A DNA stretch of 64,000 bases from Pyronema omphalodes (Eukaryota > Ascomycota > Pezizomycetes > Pezizales > Pyronemataceae), in assembly GCA_024516155.1 (NCBI GenBank), contig JAJJXM010000028.1:434001-498000 (forward strand). The letters are read 5' to 3'. This document shows, one piece after another, positions 44,304 through 56,450 of this stretch. Under the pieces are notes generated by a model. The model did not search any database, was not told where the DNA came from, and was given only the letters and a program-made list of their open reading frames with translations. Each line of letters begins with the position of its first letter. The stretch's first letter is position 1. A program made the translations under genes and the position numbers.

Positions 44304-45270
44304 ATGCTTCCCCGCCATATCGCCCGTCGTTTCTACTCCTCCCAGAGTGCACCCGTTAAACGCCTCGCCGTCGTCGGCGCGGGGCAGATGGTATGCTGCG
44401 GCATCTGAAGCCATCTTAAGCTTCCTAGCTAATCGTAATGTCCGATGTCTACAGGGTCTAGGAATCGCACTCGTCGCCGCCAAAGTTTCAAAGGTCCCGG
44501 TTACGTTGATTGATAACAACCAATCTTCTCTCGATAAATCCATGACTTTCATGTCTCGTCTTCTCGAAAAAGATGTTGCCAAAGAACGCATCACCGCTGC
44601 CGACGCCGAGGCTGTTAAAAGTCGGGTTTTGACTACCAGGGATCTCAGCGCTGTTTCCGAGGCCGACTTTGTCATTGAAGCTGTTCCTGAGATCCCCGCT
44701 TTGAAGAAGGATATTTTCTCCCGTCTTGCAGAGAATGCTCCTAAGGATGCTATTCTGGCTACGAATACTTCTTCTATCTCCATCACTTCTATTGCGGCGG
44801 CGGCGATTGGAGCGGAGAGCAGGGTTGTTGCTACTCATTTCATGAACCCGGTTCCGGTTCAGAAGGGTGTGGAGATTATTTCGGCTTTACAGACGAGTCA
44901 GGAGACTTTGGATCGTGCGGTGGCTTTCGTAAAGACGATGGGAAAGATTACTAGTGTTTCTAAGGACACCCCTGGTTTCTTGGCAAACAGAATTTTGATG
45001 CCGTATATTAATGAGGCTATTATTTGTCTTGAGACTGGAGTAGGAGAGAAGGAGGATATTGATGCGATTATGAAGAATGGAACTAACGTTCCTATGGGAC
45101 CTCTTACTTTGGCGGATTTCATTGGGTTGGACACTTGTTTGGCAATCATGAAGGTGTTGTATGAAGATACTGGAGACTCTAAGTACAGACCGTCTGTTTT
45201 GTTGAAGAAGTATGTCGATGCGGGTTGGTTGGGCAAGAAGAGTGGACGCGGATTTTACAACTACTCTTAA
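44304..45270 (+). CDS. Mitochondrial 3-hydroxyacyl/3-hydroxybutyryl-CoA dehydrogenase
   Basis: NAD-dependent oxidation of L-3-hydroxyacyl-CoA (short/medium chain), a beta-oxidation step. Exons 44304-44390 and 44455-45270 with a 64-nt phase-0 intron (donor GTATGC, acceptor TACAG) give 300 aa. The presequence MLPRHIARRFYSSQ suggests the mitochondrial matrix. The intron splits the Rossmann motif: exon 1 ends RLAVVGAGQM and exon 2 begins GLGIALVAA, restoring GxGxxG. Other motifs: EAVPEIPALKKDIFSRL, ATNTSSISIT, ATHFMNPVPVQKGVEII with the catalytic His, SKDTPGFLANRILMPYINEA, and the C-terminal domain GPLTLADFIGLD and GWLGKKSGRGFYNY. Length fits HAD/Hbd proteins (about 280-315). Confidence 0.93.
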
Positions 45271-45810
45271 GTAATTATTATTATGGGTGGTTGTGGGGGT
45301 TTAGATGGTTAGCTAGGGAAGGAAAAAGATACCAATCAATTCTTCTTGATCTTCACATGTAGGATACGTACTCTAAAAGTACTTTGTACAGTCAACTCAG
45401 CGCGCTCAACCCAATTGATGAGAGGAGCAGTTTTTACCGCCGAAATGCCAGTCATACCATACCTTCTCTTCTTTTCTACCTGAGCTTTAACAGGAGTGAG
45501 GTATGTCAGGTAATCAGTTAAGCAAATGCCTGGGAATATTCAAGAACTCTTCAGCGAATATTTTTCCATACCGCGTCGTAGTATTGCTGGTGTTGCAATA
45601 ACGACGCGTTCAGATAGACCATGTAGACGCGTCATGAAGCTTTAGTTCAGTACTTCAACAAGGGTGACGCGTATGCGCGTTGTCAATAATCCCCGACCAT
45701 AACCAACGCTAGCATTAGATAACGCAAGGCATATATTCATTGATAGACAACGATTTACTTTGCATAACCTTGGCTATAACTCCATCACAACCGACAACCA
45801 TCAATTCAAC
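45271..45810. other. Intergenic, probable left end of the Harbinger-type element
   Basis: It contains three GACGCGT motifs (about 45603-45608, 45627-45632, 45666-45671) spaced 24-39 bp apart that could be subterminal repeats of the transposon. Terminal inverted repeats could not be matched by eye to the sequence beyond 49338. Confidence 0.35.
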
Positions 45811-47070
45811 ATGGCCTCACTTTGGGATTACGACCTTGAGGATGAAGTTTTCATGATATTAGCGAATGGCGTTGTTGCTGCAGCGGAAGCTGTATGTCGC
45901 CAGCTTCCACAAATCGTTCAGCTAGTCCAGCAGGAGGAGGAGCGCAAGCAGGAACTTGCGCGTCGCCCCACACGGTATCGTTCACCAATTCCGGTTCCTG
46001 GTGGAGAACCCTTTTCTTTGGATGCGTTTACAGAGGAGTCTTGTATTGTGTTGTTTCAGTGGGTACTCACAGTTCAATGATCAATGATTAGCTGCTCATA
46101 CTGTGCAGGTTCACTCATCAACATATACGGACCATGCTGCAGTATTTTGCTCTGGATGAGATTACTTACAGATATGGATATAAGTGTGAGCCTGAAACTG
46201 CGCTTTGTTTAGTGCTATTCAGACTCTCGGGACCTTCGCGGTATAAGGAGCTTATGGAGTTGTTTAAACGGTCTCGGGGATGGCTATGCACGATTTTCAA
46301 CGATACTGTTGAGCATTTGGTAAGTCCAGTGGAAATTTTCTAAAATACATAAATATATAAAACGAAACTAACCTATACACTGGCAGGTTTCTCGATACAA
46401 GGGGAAGTTAAACTGGGACGAAAAACGCTTGACATCGGCAACGATCCAACGGTACGAAGCTGCAATCGAAGGTGCCGGTGGTTTCAGGCGTATCTGGGGC
46501 TTTCTTGATGGTACGATGCGTACGATTTGCCGCCATGGTCCCAATAAACGTATCTACACTTCGGAACAAAATAAATATGCCATCAAGTTCCAAGCGATTA
46601 CAACACCTGATGGACTGATAAGTCACCTGGCAGGGCCTTGGGCAGGAAACCGTAGGAATTTGCCGATGTATGATGCGTCTGGATTACGGAGCAAAATTCG
46701 CAGTATCCATGACAGAGAAAACCCTGAAGAGCGTTGCTATCTTTATGGAGATGAAGCCTACAGAAGATCATATGGAGTTATCAGCGCATACAAATCTCTA
46801 CGGCGTAGCGGACGGTTGGATCCTATATTGCGGGTAGTCAATGAAACCATGGCAGAGATGCAGACTGATGTTGAAAATAACTTTGGGAAGAAGATGGCGC
46901 TGTGGAGTTTCAATGGGTTTAAAGATGAATTGAGGAATGGGTTATCACCGGTGGCTGCATATTTTATGGTTGCTGTACTGTTGACCAATATCCATGGTTG
47001 TGTGCATGGTAACGAGACGAGTCAACAGTTTAACTGCCCTCCTCCTTCCCTTCATGAGTATCTTTCTTAA
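45811..47070 (+). CDS. PIF/Harbinger-type DDE transposase
   Basis: Exons 45811-46058, 46109-46319 and 46387-47070 give 380 aa; introns are 50 and 67 nt (GTGGGT/GCAG and GTAAGT/GCAG), all in phase. The N-terminal part has FRLSGPSRYKELMELFKRSR-type helices (in part), the helix-turn-helix region of DDE_Tnp_4 transposases. Catalytic triad by motif: GFLDGT (D194), YLYGDEAY (D275) and VENNFG (E316). Also typical are QNKYAIKFQAITTPDG and HLAGPWAGNRRN. The C-terminus VLLTNIHGCVHGNE fits the family. No stop or frameshift, so it may be active or recently active. The ATG at 45811 (MASLWDYD) was preferred over in-frame 45760. Convergent with the partner gene at 47175-49337. Confidence 0.88.
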
Positions 47071-47174
47071 AAATATTATTATGTACATAGTTAGAAAGAT
47101 CTTATTTTCTTTTTGACGGTGGGTATTGGGGGGGGAGGGGACGGAGGGGGGGGAGGGTTTCCTATCGTTCCCAT

Positions 47175-49337
47175 CTAATTTTTCTTCAATTCCTCTAATT
47201 TTCCAAACAGACGGGCAATAAGATCTTCATGGCGCGCGTCATTGGCAGCCTTATCCTCAGCACGTTGCTTTTCCATCCGCGCCTGATCCTCTTTCCGTAG
47301 CTTTTCCATACGGGCAAGATCTCTAGCCCGTTGTGTTTCCATTTGTTGCCTGTGACGCTCCAAAGCTTCCCTATCCCGCCTAATTTCCGCCTGTAATTCT
47401 TCCAACTTTTCTTCGAGTCCCTCTGGCTGGTGCCCACGATTTTGTGGGGTCCCTGAACGTGCAGCAACGAGCTCACGGGCTGCCGCTATCAATCCACTCG
47501 ACAGCTGTTCTCCAACACTGGCAATTGCCGCGCTCACTCGAACCACGCTATCTGCCGAAGGATCTGCAACACTCTGAGTCTCTCCTCTTCTTCTCTTTCT
47601 CCGTGCGTGTGCTGGAGTCCCGGCTACTTCATCGTAAGATGCATTCTCTTCAGGTACAGCTATCCGTTCCTCCCCATCCACCTGCTCCTCCTCGCCTTCT
47701 GGATTCCTCCTTTTCTGCCCTACACGAGTCAATATAAGGCGACGCTGGGCTAATACTTCCTCGTGCCTCCTTTGTTCCGCTGTTAGTGTTCTGGGGGCAG
47801 ACCCGGGGACTAGCGCAGCGCTTTGAGCGGCTTCTCTCTCCGACTCTTCTTCATGCTTTATCCATTCATCAATTTTTTGAGTTAGCTCGTCCTCTGTTAT
47901 TACGGTGCCTATGGAATTTCGATAAGTCAATGCAACTCTGATGGCGCCGAATAAAGATATGCTTACCGTTTAATCTCGACCTGAGCTTTTCCTTCCTCTG
48001 TACTACAAAACCACGCACCGTTTTCTGAGGTTGCCTCAGTGTTACTCCAGTCGCCTGCAGCAACAGATCGGCGATCTTCGACCAGAACTGTAATTTTCTG
48101 TAGCGTATATGGTCATCTTTGTGCTCCACAACAAGTCTCATTAAGGTCAACTTGTCGTCGTCTGTAAGATGTGACCTTGATTTTCTTTGTTCATCGCGAT
48201 TAGGCTGGATGGGAGGAGGGAGATGTGACTGGGTGGGAGGAGGGAGATGTGACTGGGTGGGAGGAGCGAGATGGGGCTGAGTGGGATGAGCAAGATGGGG
48301 CTGGGCGGGGTGAACAAGATAGGGCTGGGCGGGAGGAACGAGATGAGGCTGGGCGGGAGGAGCGGGGTGGGGCTGGGTGGGAGGAGGGATATGGGACGGA
48401 ATGGGAGGAGCGGTATGGGGTTGGATGGGAGGAGAGAGATGGGGATGGGTGGGAGGAGACAGCGAGGGTGAGAAAGGCTGACAGCTTGGGGTGCGCGAAA
48501 CGGTTGGCGGGGAGCCATGGACGGGCGGCGAAGCAGAGTAGAATATTCGGTGGGGGTTACACTAATTCAATTTAATTCAGCATCATTTTCTTTAATTTGT
48601 AGAAGAATACGCACCTCCATTCTTGCCCGTTCTACCAATTGCATTTCCATCCGGTACCTCTCTGCCTGCTCACTCGGCTGCATATCCTGGGGCTTCAAAT
48701 ACTCGGATAGCTCAGCCGGAGTGAGGTCAGGGAATGTGGTCCCGAATACTCTTTGTAATGATTGTTGGAGTGGTGTCAACTTTGCCGGCGGGTGAGGCGT
48801 CCTTGGCACAGCATCTGCAACCATCCCCTCTCGAGCTTGCGCTTCCTGCTGATCCTTTTCCAGTTGCTTGCGCTGTCCTCTTATCTCCTCCTCTAGCTGA
48901 TCTTCCGCGTCCTGCGCGTCTCTGGCGTCTCTGGCGTCTTGCCCTTCCTCCGCAATTCGTTCCTCCTGCTTCTCTTGATCCTCCTGTTCTTCTTGCTCTT
49001 CTTGTTCTTCCTGTTCATCATCGTCTTCTTCTTCTTCTTCCTCTAGTTCTTCCTCTTCGTGCTCTTCTTGTTCCTCTTGTTCTTCGTCTTCCTCTTGTTC
49101 CTCCTGTTCCTCCTGTTCTTCTTCTTCCTCGTGTTCGTCGTGCTCATCGTGCTCCTCTTGTTCCTCTTCCTCCTCCATCAGCTCCATTTCAAGCTCATCC
49201 CGCTGTCGCTGTAGTCTTAATTCCCTCTTAGCCTCCTCCAACTCCTCCTGTTTCAGCTCCATTTCTTCCAACTCAAGCTCCTCCTCTTCCTGTAGGTCAG
49301 AAATTTCCTCGGAAAGCTGCTCAAATTCGGCGGACAT
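47175..49337 (-). CDS. Myb/SANT-like partner protein of the Harbinger-type transposon
   Basis: Minus-strand exons 48615-49337, 47967-48561 and 47175-47908 give 683 aa; introns of 53 and 58 nt have donors GTGCGT and GTAAGC and TAG acceptors, all in phase. Residues 1-~185: acidic Glu/Gln coiled coil (EEEQEEHDEHDE-type runs). About 250-365: Pro-rich repeat of a 9-residue unit like PPTQPHLAP. About 374-440: LTDDDKLTLMRLVVEHKDD, then FWSKIADLLLQATG and KTVRGFVVQRKEKLR, a trihelix/Myb-SANT-like DNA-binding fold. C-terminal ~240: charged coiled coil ending ARLFGKLEELKKN. PIF/Harbinger elements encode such a second protein, which binds the element ends and helps import the transposase. The unusually long acidic N-terminus is notable. 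Confidence 0.75.
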
Positions 49338-50230
49338 TTTTCACTTCTTTTGCTGCGACGGCGATGTTATTTTGCTAGGGGGTGACTGCGACTACTGCTC
49401 GGGCGCGCGAGGTCGGCAGTACGTCGTTGTTGCTGCTGCTGCTGCCTGCTGCAACGCGAGTCTCGGCGCGTACGTAAGCCATGCATGTCCAGCAGAACCT
49501 CCTTTAGATGTCCGGTATATACACGCGCATTCTGCAGACCGGCGAAATATACCGGACAGAACAACGAGATACCTCGACTCTAAAAAATTTGTTCAGCCGT
49601 CTGAATGAGTGATATAGGACATATGTCAGCTGGACCATGAAATGATAAAGAAGCTTTTCGAGGCCGATATTGCTGCCAATGCGGATGGCTATCGAAAGCG
49701 TAGTCGTGCTTCTAGACTAGAATGGCATCTCCATTTTGGGATGCTCGATTAGATCTTCTCGGACACATTTCGGTTGATCCTTCGCGATGCTAGCACATAA
49801 GATTGCCGATATGTATTACAACGCGGCTATCGGCCAATATATCGCTTAATACGCGTGGGCTGCAGAGAGTTGGAGACACATGGTCTTTACGCAGTATCAT
49901 CAAATCTTGGAAAATTTTCACGATTTTAGTTTCATGACCGAATTGATTGGATGTTTATTTTCGCTAGCCACGGATATAAGCCATATATTGGTTGATAATA
50001 TACTAATATACTGCATTCTTTGAGACTCTGTTAGAATATATATATTCTCAGCTGCCGCATTTATTTATTTATTTGTTTAGTTGTTTATTTGGGTTTATAA
50101 TCAAGGTTTCATGACTGAATACACCACAGTCATCGCTAGAGATACCGAAACCACCGTTGTTCGAGTCATGTCAACAGCTGGCGGCTTATGTATCCTCCAT
50201 GACGTCCTTATATCATCACGCGAGAATCAA
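49338..50230. other. Probable right end of transposon, then spacer
   Basis: Promoter side of the partner gene with CAG/CTG repeats at about 49428-49450. A perfect 12-bp inverted repeat TGTCCGGTATAT ... ATATACCGGACA (49509-49520 and 49547-49558) may form a hairpin or a protein site. TTTATTTATTTATTTG repeat at about 50060-50078. No gene recognised. Confidence 0.4.
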
Positions 50231-50239
50231 GCATCACCG

Positions 50240-50500
50240 GCATCAAAGTCAGGGCAGTCCATGGCATCATTCTTTTACATAGCTGGCGGCACGATAATTC
50301 AATATGCAACGGCATCCTCTGGCAAACTCAGCGGCAGAACCTGTCGAATTTTTATCGAGAGAGTATTCATCGAAAATCTTATATGGCTTCCCAGGCTTGC
50401 TTGAAATGTCTCCTGCCCAACTGGATACGAACGCTTTGCACGGCGATTCTCCTGTATCGGCATGTTCTCATTCCCCGGGCTGCCTATCGTCGTAAATTCA
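50240..50500 (+). pseudogene. Decayed copy 1 of the membrane protein family (exon-2 part)
   Basis: A frame reads SFFYIAGGTI, then IFIERVFIENLIW, which aligns with ILFYVTGGTIDD and MFLENMFIGAL of the intact paralogues. The DNA that follows (CGGCGATTCTCCTGTATCGGCATGTTC region) aligns with the paralogues' RRFSCVGMF-type codons but in a shifted frame. The rest of the gene is not recognisable. Fragment only. Confidence 0.55.
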
Positions 50501-52059
50501 ATCGTATAAATTAAGATCCGGAGAAGCTCTTTTGGTTGCTTTATCTTGTACAATAAGTTTAGATACCAGAGAACATCATTGCTCAAGATATAATTTTAAT
50601 CGAGTGATATTCTATGCATGTTAAGCGTCAGATACACGCTTACATACGTTAGTGAGTGATATCGCGTGTCCTGCATTAACTAAACTAGCGCTAATGAAAA
50701 AGAAGTTTTTTGAAGTGGCGTGAATTTTACTGGAAGTTCATTTAAAGTGATGGTTCGGTTCTTTTTGTAGAAGGAATTAATTATGATTGAAAGTGGGATA
50801 GGAACTAGAAAATAGGAATTAAATTTAAGTGCAGCAAGACGCCTGGTGAAATTCGGCGATGTAGCTTCGTTCAAAACTCTACATTCTGGACTTCAACGTT
50901 TAGAATTCAAAAACGAATAATCTATGAATCAAGGAGCCTGGTAGTTTGAGGCTATCTGATGAAATTTTTAATCATTGATGTAAAACCCAATGAGAGTGAT
51001 ACTTCATGGTAGTGATTCTGTGTGTTGGGTTTAGGGTGCGAGCCAAGTATCATCATGTATCACCCGCAAATTAGATGTCGTGAATAGTCCATCCACAGTA
51101 TTATTATCCACTCGAAGCATAATCCCGGTGGATACGTGTAAATCTTTCTGTCTCTAAGGTCATCACCAGTGCAGATGACATTTCGTACCGTCCTGATACG
51201 AATCAAGTTGACTCGTGAAAGGTGTTTTGGAAGGATTTAGAGATCCTTCGACCAGTTCTGAGCGAAGACATGAACGGTGAACTTAGCTGACTGACGTGTC
51301 TTTTTCAGAAAAGCACATTGTGATGACGTCTGTACCGCAACTAATAATTTATGATAGATGCGGCAACTTCCGGCGGTGTAGAAGAACTATGTATGGTGCA
51401 CCGTACTTTGGTTCAAGCCTCTAGAACAGCGCTTGTGGGGACTAGCATTTTAGCGCGCGTCACACCCTTAAGGATCGCTGCGACCCTGCCAACGGAAGAA
51501 TGGTGTCTTAATCAACGCTGCTTCATGATTTGAAGTGGCTTGAAAGTACCTTCGAATTGTTACGTATGTATTCCTCTATGATTTGGCAAATTGAAAACTG
51601 TGGCAGCTGCACGTGAACAGATTCCGAGCATGCTTTTGTGTGAATCTTCAGAAATTGCCATCATATTACATTTCAATCCGTCCTGAGTCTGAAGAGGACT
51701 TACTGCACCTTCCGGCATGTGCTTTTTGATATCATTTTTTTCCCACCACCGGTACTTTTCCCTAATGTTTGCACTGTTTTAGTAGTATCTCTCCATAAGA
51801 ATACCTCTTCTAGTTCTTTCACGTCTTGATGTCTCTCCCATTCGATACTTCTTTCACTCCAATTTTTTTTTTGCTGTGGTCTTCTAAAGCACAGTCCAAT
51901 AAGTATGAATAGTCGGATAAATAGTCACGTAGCCAATAATCGGTCCGCTGCGGACATTGTGGTTTCACGGGAGGTCACTCGGTTAACAATAATGAACATT
52001 CCGATTACCCTGGCGCAGGACATCGCGTACAACCAGACAGTTCATATTTCCCGGATTAA
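50501..52059. other. Spacer with no recognisable gene
   Basis: AT-rich complex sequence; short frames only. May include unrecognisable remains of family copies. Confidence 0.4.
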
Positions 52060-52560
52060 AAAATAAACACGTTTTCTCTGCAAGTCAATGATGATTGATA
52101 TTAGGGTTATATCATAGCCTCTGATGGACTGGTGATTCTTGACCATGGTCAATGGGCTGATGTTCGCGGGTTGAATATGGAGTTGTGGAAATAGTGGAAT
52201 AAAAAAAGGAAAATGGAATCGAAAACACTCAGAAAAAGTCTGCCACACATGAAAGACCGGAATCCACGCATACCTATAGATAAACTGAGCTAAATAGAAG
52301 GCTGGTGGTAAAGTTTACATCAACACCAACTCCTACAGGTTTTGTCAAGTACACATACACCCCTCTTCAAGAAGTGTAGAATTCTGGGTAAAGGCAGGGC
52401 TAGTAACCTTGCGGGGCCTTTTTTGCATCATAGCTGGTATGGCTTCTGAATCCTTATCTGCTGAGCAGAATATTGCCTATCTGAAACTCTGCTATTCGGC
52501 TGATCATCTCACGGCGATATTACTCGCACGCTGGTGAGGCCTAGCTTCCCTCTAATCAAT
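52060..52560 (+). pseudogene. Decayed copy 2 of the membrane protein family (exon-1 part)
   Basis: Nucleotide-level matches to the intact genes in order: ATGGTCAATGGGCTGATG against the codons for YGQWADA (about 52145-52163); TGGAATAAAAAAAGG against YWNEK; ACCAACTCCTACAGGTTTTGTCAAG (in part) against LTPTGFVK (about 52327); and GGTAAAGGCAGGGCTAGTAAC against DKGKASN (about 52388). Stops and frame changes occur throughout. Confidence 0.65.
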
Positions 52561-55181
52561 ATTTTTCCACCTTGACTATATTTCCTTAATCTTCTACTAT
52601 TGGTGACATAAGCCTCTCAGTGCCGGTGAAGCAATATATATTTCTGGGCATTAAAAATAGTAGCTGTAAAGATATCGAATTACAATGGAAGCTGATTATG
52701 ATGACCATACAAGGCTCAAAAATTATGATAATGAACTTGTAGCAATTCAAGCGAATAATTTATAGATAGAGTAGTCGAGCGATATTAATGGTTTAAAATC
52801 AAGCATCTTTCATAATCAATAAGCAAGTAGGATCATAAGAGGCAGATTTTCCATCATAATGCACCCGGAGTATTATGGATACACCCTGCATTATAGGAGA
52901 TTTTCTTCAATTCCGTATTCATTGACTCTGTGAGCGTACCAGCGCCTGACAAAATTCTTCCGCCAAGCATGTTATAGGCGCTTAGTTGTTGATATTCGGC
53001 TCAATAGATCTTCGGGATCTCTCTGCAGTTTGCCAAGTGATTTACTATTCATGCACTTTCCTCCGCCAGCAATATGAAAGTCCGTTTGCGTATCCTTCAT
53101 CTGGTGGATATATTACCGCCATGACATGAATCAAAATCACATGAAAATTAGTAATCTTTAGAGATTTCGCTATCGGATTTGGCCATCAAAGTCCGTGGGC
53201 GCTTGGCTATTCTATGTATACACTTTGTTTATTGAAAAAAAAAAAACAGTTCACGTTGCCACCGCAGAAAGTTGTTAAACTGATGCACCTGCAATGCAAT
53301 TCTAAAGAAAGGGCTTTCTTATGTATATGTAGATCGTTTTGCAGCCAATACAATTGCTACGGAAGATTCCAGAGATGTGATAGTCTCACAGGGCTGTGGC
53401 CGCCGGACAAATCACTAGTCAAATTAGCGCCTGCTTACGCTAGCGCTTGCATGACTTGCGCGTGTCACAATCAAGCCACTCTAGTATCAACTCCACAAAG
53501 GACGGTTGAACAAGGTATGGAAATGGGGTCAAAAATTCATCAGTTCATCGACTGTCTCTCCATTTGGAAACCCTATCCATATCTCTGCTCGGACACAATT
53601 GCCACGGCGGTAGGGGTGGTCGGAAAGATCGTATTTTTTGAGCTCAATCAGATAACTGTGCTCTCTACTTTGGTTCAACTAGTGTAGACAGCACTTCGTT
53701 GTAAATTGTGAAACTGTCTATGTACGTAGGCTTTTCCATTAGAATGTGCTTCTAATTTCGACTTGCTCAGTTTCCGCTTCCACCACCCCTGCACCTTTGG
53801 GTCCATTGGCATTCTTTCGCTATCCGTCATGATTCCTGCTCGGGAGCTAGGTCAATAATTATTTACTAAAAAATTCAAGAACATGACAGTAAATGGAACA
53901 TCTATGGTGTAATCGTTCACCGTGTGAAAGCACAATTCAACATTCTATTTCTTAGTGATGGGTTTATTGTACACATTTTGCGTCACCAAGCTTATCTCTT
54001 ATCTACTTTTCCCAAAACCACCGGCACCATTCGGTAATGGTGGCCCAAGATCTCGTGCTATCAGAGCCAAGTCATTCCTTAGTAAACACAAAATTGTTCA
54101 CTCAATCAAAATAAGACAAGAAGTAGTACCCGTAGCTGTAGAGCAAGAGGCCGCAGAATATCCAAACGCCTGATTCGCATTTGACTTTATCACCCGTCGG
54201 AATAAACTGCATGTGGATTTGTTGAATACTTAACCTACTTTCGTGCATGATGCCTCTCAATCTTCTACGTTCACTAGCTCTCTTATATTCTCCAGCTTTG
54301 ACATCTAGACCGCTATTTGTCTGGCATGCAGCTTAGAAATTGCTGAGGACCCACCGGTCGAAAACCCCACATGCATCACGACACCGCGCGATACTTACCT
54401 AGATCATCAGCTGTACTTTCAGTCCCATCTTATTGATACAATTTGCTATAATTGGCCAAATCGATTGGTACATATCATGCCAACTCCCACAGATAATGTC
54501 GAGCTTGGAAAGATACACCATGAACTTCGTGGTACATGTCAAAAGAAACTTATCTTGCTGAGAGAACTCCGAGACATCAAGTTTTCCTCAAAGAATTTAC
54601 AACTTAGCTATCTGGCATCCCTGAATTCCTGCGTTTATTGTGCCACATGTTCACGGGTGATCTGAACTCTAGACGTACGCCGCCCAATCATATCACAAAA
54701 TACATACAGATTTTACGCTAAATTGCGACATTCATATTAAACTTTGCTCATCTGAATGTTTCTTTGCTCTATTACAGAGCATCCAACCTGTCCAAAAATG
54801 ATACAGCTCACAGATTTTGAAAAGCACAAGATTTAATAATTCACCCCGCTCATGAAGTCATACTGCACAACTTTACCAGCCAATAATTCGAAGACATGTT
54901 TCGTGGCAAATTGTTTGACTCAAAATTAAATATTATCGCGAAGTATAAGTGAGATGGTCCTACGATGAGAGCACTTTCAGTGCCAAACGAGATCACTGCT
55001 TCATCACATTTCCTCACTCGGATATTCTGCGTCGCCGACGTCTTGCTAGGCTTTACAGATTATTCCTCAAAATTACCCTAGTAGGTATACGCGATAGATG
55101 CTTGCTTCATTCCCTAACGTAAACAAGATAGAATTCCAGTTTTTATCAGCACCAGTCCTCATCGATTGTTATCAACTGTCC
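52561..55181. other. Spacer A of the tandem block (upstream of copy 55182)
   Basis: Homologous by eye to 59116-61802 with many differences; for example 53366-53484 against 59999-60118 (roughly 80-85% identical) and 53955-54173 against about 60570-60800. It contains an open frame of 72 codons at 53955-54173 that is broken in the duplicate, so it is probably not a gene. It would hold the promoter of the following gene. Confidence 0.5.
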
Positions 55182-55514
55182 ATGTCGCCAAAAGATTACA
55201 GCTTCGCTTTCTGGACCCTAACATTTCTTCTGCTCTTTTACTCCACTTTTGCTCATGCCTCTATCGTCCATGATGTCGACTGCGCAGCGAAGCCCAGTGT
55301 TCAAACCTATGAGAGCCCGATCAGAATGAAGTTCGGAGCGGAGCCCAGGGGCCGTGGAACTTGGGGTATCCTTATCAGTTGCACTGCAACATTTGCATTT
55401 TGCGTGTGGACTACCGTTCATCCGAATATTCTCCCGGACGCATCCGTCCAGTATAGAACTCTCTACAAGGCGGTTATGATGGTAATTGGTGTAATCAACC
55501 CTGAGGGGTTGATG

Positions 55515-56450
55515 CAGAGTTCGGCACGGTCCGTCCAGGACGGCGGACGGGACGGGACCACGCTGGTGGTCCCGTCCCGTCCACCTTCCTGGACGGACGG
55601 CCACTAGGTGGTCCGGTCCCGTCCGCAAACTCAAAAGACCGGACGGGACGGCGGGTGACGGCAGGACCGTGGTCTTTGGGTGCGCTAGTGTGCAGGGGGC
55701 CGTTTGGTTCAAGTTTGCCAGATGCTATGGGCCGCAGCAGCGACGTTTTCAGCACTGCAGTAGATAAACCCTTCATGCTGAACTTCAGTAAAACTTTTAC
55801 ATTACACTGCAGGTGCACGCTCTACCCAACAATAGTTTCACTGCCTATGGTATTATTTTTGTTTCCTAATGAAGTACGATCCCGCTATAAATGTTTCCTG
55901 TATTCTTCACACTCCATCTTCTACCTTTCTATCTTCTACATGCAAGAATTTTCCACTTCTTTCATTGCCGTGTAAGTTGAACACCAACAGGCGTCACTCA
56001 ATTCCCAGAGGAGCAGAAATATGCCAATTTTCTTATCGGCGTTCTCTACACCTGTTCCGACTAGGAGCAGAACACCCTGCCTGTCCTCTCAAGAGTTGTG
56101 TTCATTCGAGAAGGATGGGGAAGGACGCATTTTAGTGGCGGGAGAAGGAGCATTCTTATGCATCAGTATAGTTTTTCTTTGTTTGCAAGCAACTCCATAT
56201 AGGTGACTTTAATTCGTGCAATGCATCAGAATTATCTAAGGAAAACAACATGAGCCGTAGTAAAAAAACTGCGGGTTTCGAGTGACCGGTTGTGACGCTA
56301 GTCGTGGTCACCCACGGTCGCCCGCGGTCCGTCCCGTCCATGGTGCCTCCAGGACGGCCGGTCCTGGTCCTACTTCAGGACGGGACCGCGAGTGACGGTC
56401 CGGTCCCGTCCAAAGCCAGGACGGGACCGGACGGACCGTGCCGAACTCTG
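55515..56450. mobile_element. Non-autonomous hAT-type element, 8-bp target duplication
   Basis: 936 bp with terminal inverted repeats of at least 22 bp that begin CAGAGTTCGGCACGGTCC and end with the complement (...CCGAACTCTG). It is flanked by the 8-bp direct repeat GGTTGATG (55507-55514 and 56451-56458). The CAG...CTG ends and the 8-bp duplication are the hAT signature. Both subterminal regions (about 150 bp each) are packed with GGACGGGAC/CCGTCCCGTCC motifs, including a near-perfect hairpin with 16-bp arms around 55549-55587. The interior is AT-richer and has no transposase. Confidence 0.93.

Noticed and set aside
48147..48518. Minus-strand 123-codon frame starting at an ATG (Leu/Pro repeats)
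   Set aside because: Wrong frame of the same exon; the frame that joins to the DNA-binding domain and to exon 1 by splicing is the one annotated.
48225..48575. Plus-strand 116-codon frame rich in Gly/Glu
   Set aside because: Antisense of the proline repeat in exon 2 of the Myb/SANT-like gene.
45361..49620. Terminal inverted repeats of the Harbinger-type element
   Set aside because: Compared both flanks by eye; only a short direct (not inverted) similarity ACTCTAAAA was found, so no boundaries are claimed.
53955..54173. 72-codon frame in spacer A
   Set aside because: The homologous stretch near 60570-60800 is not open, so conservation does not support coding.
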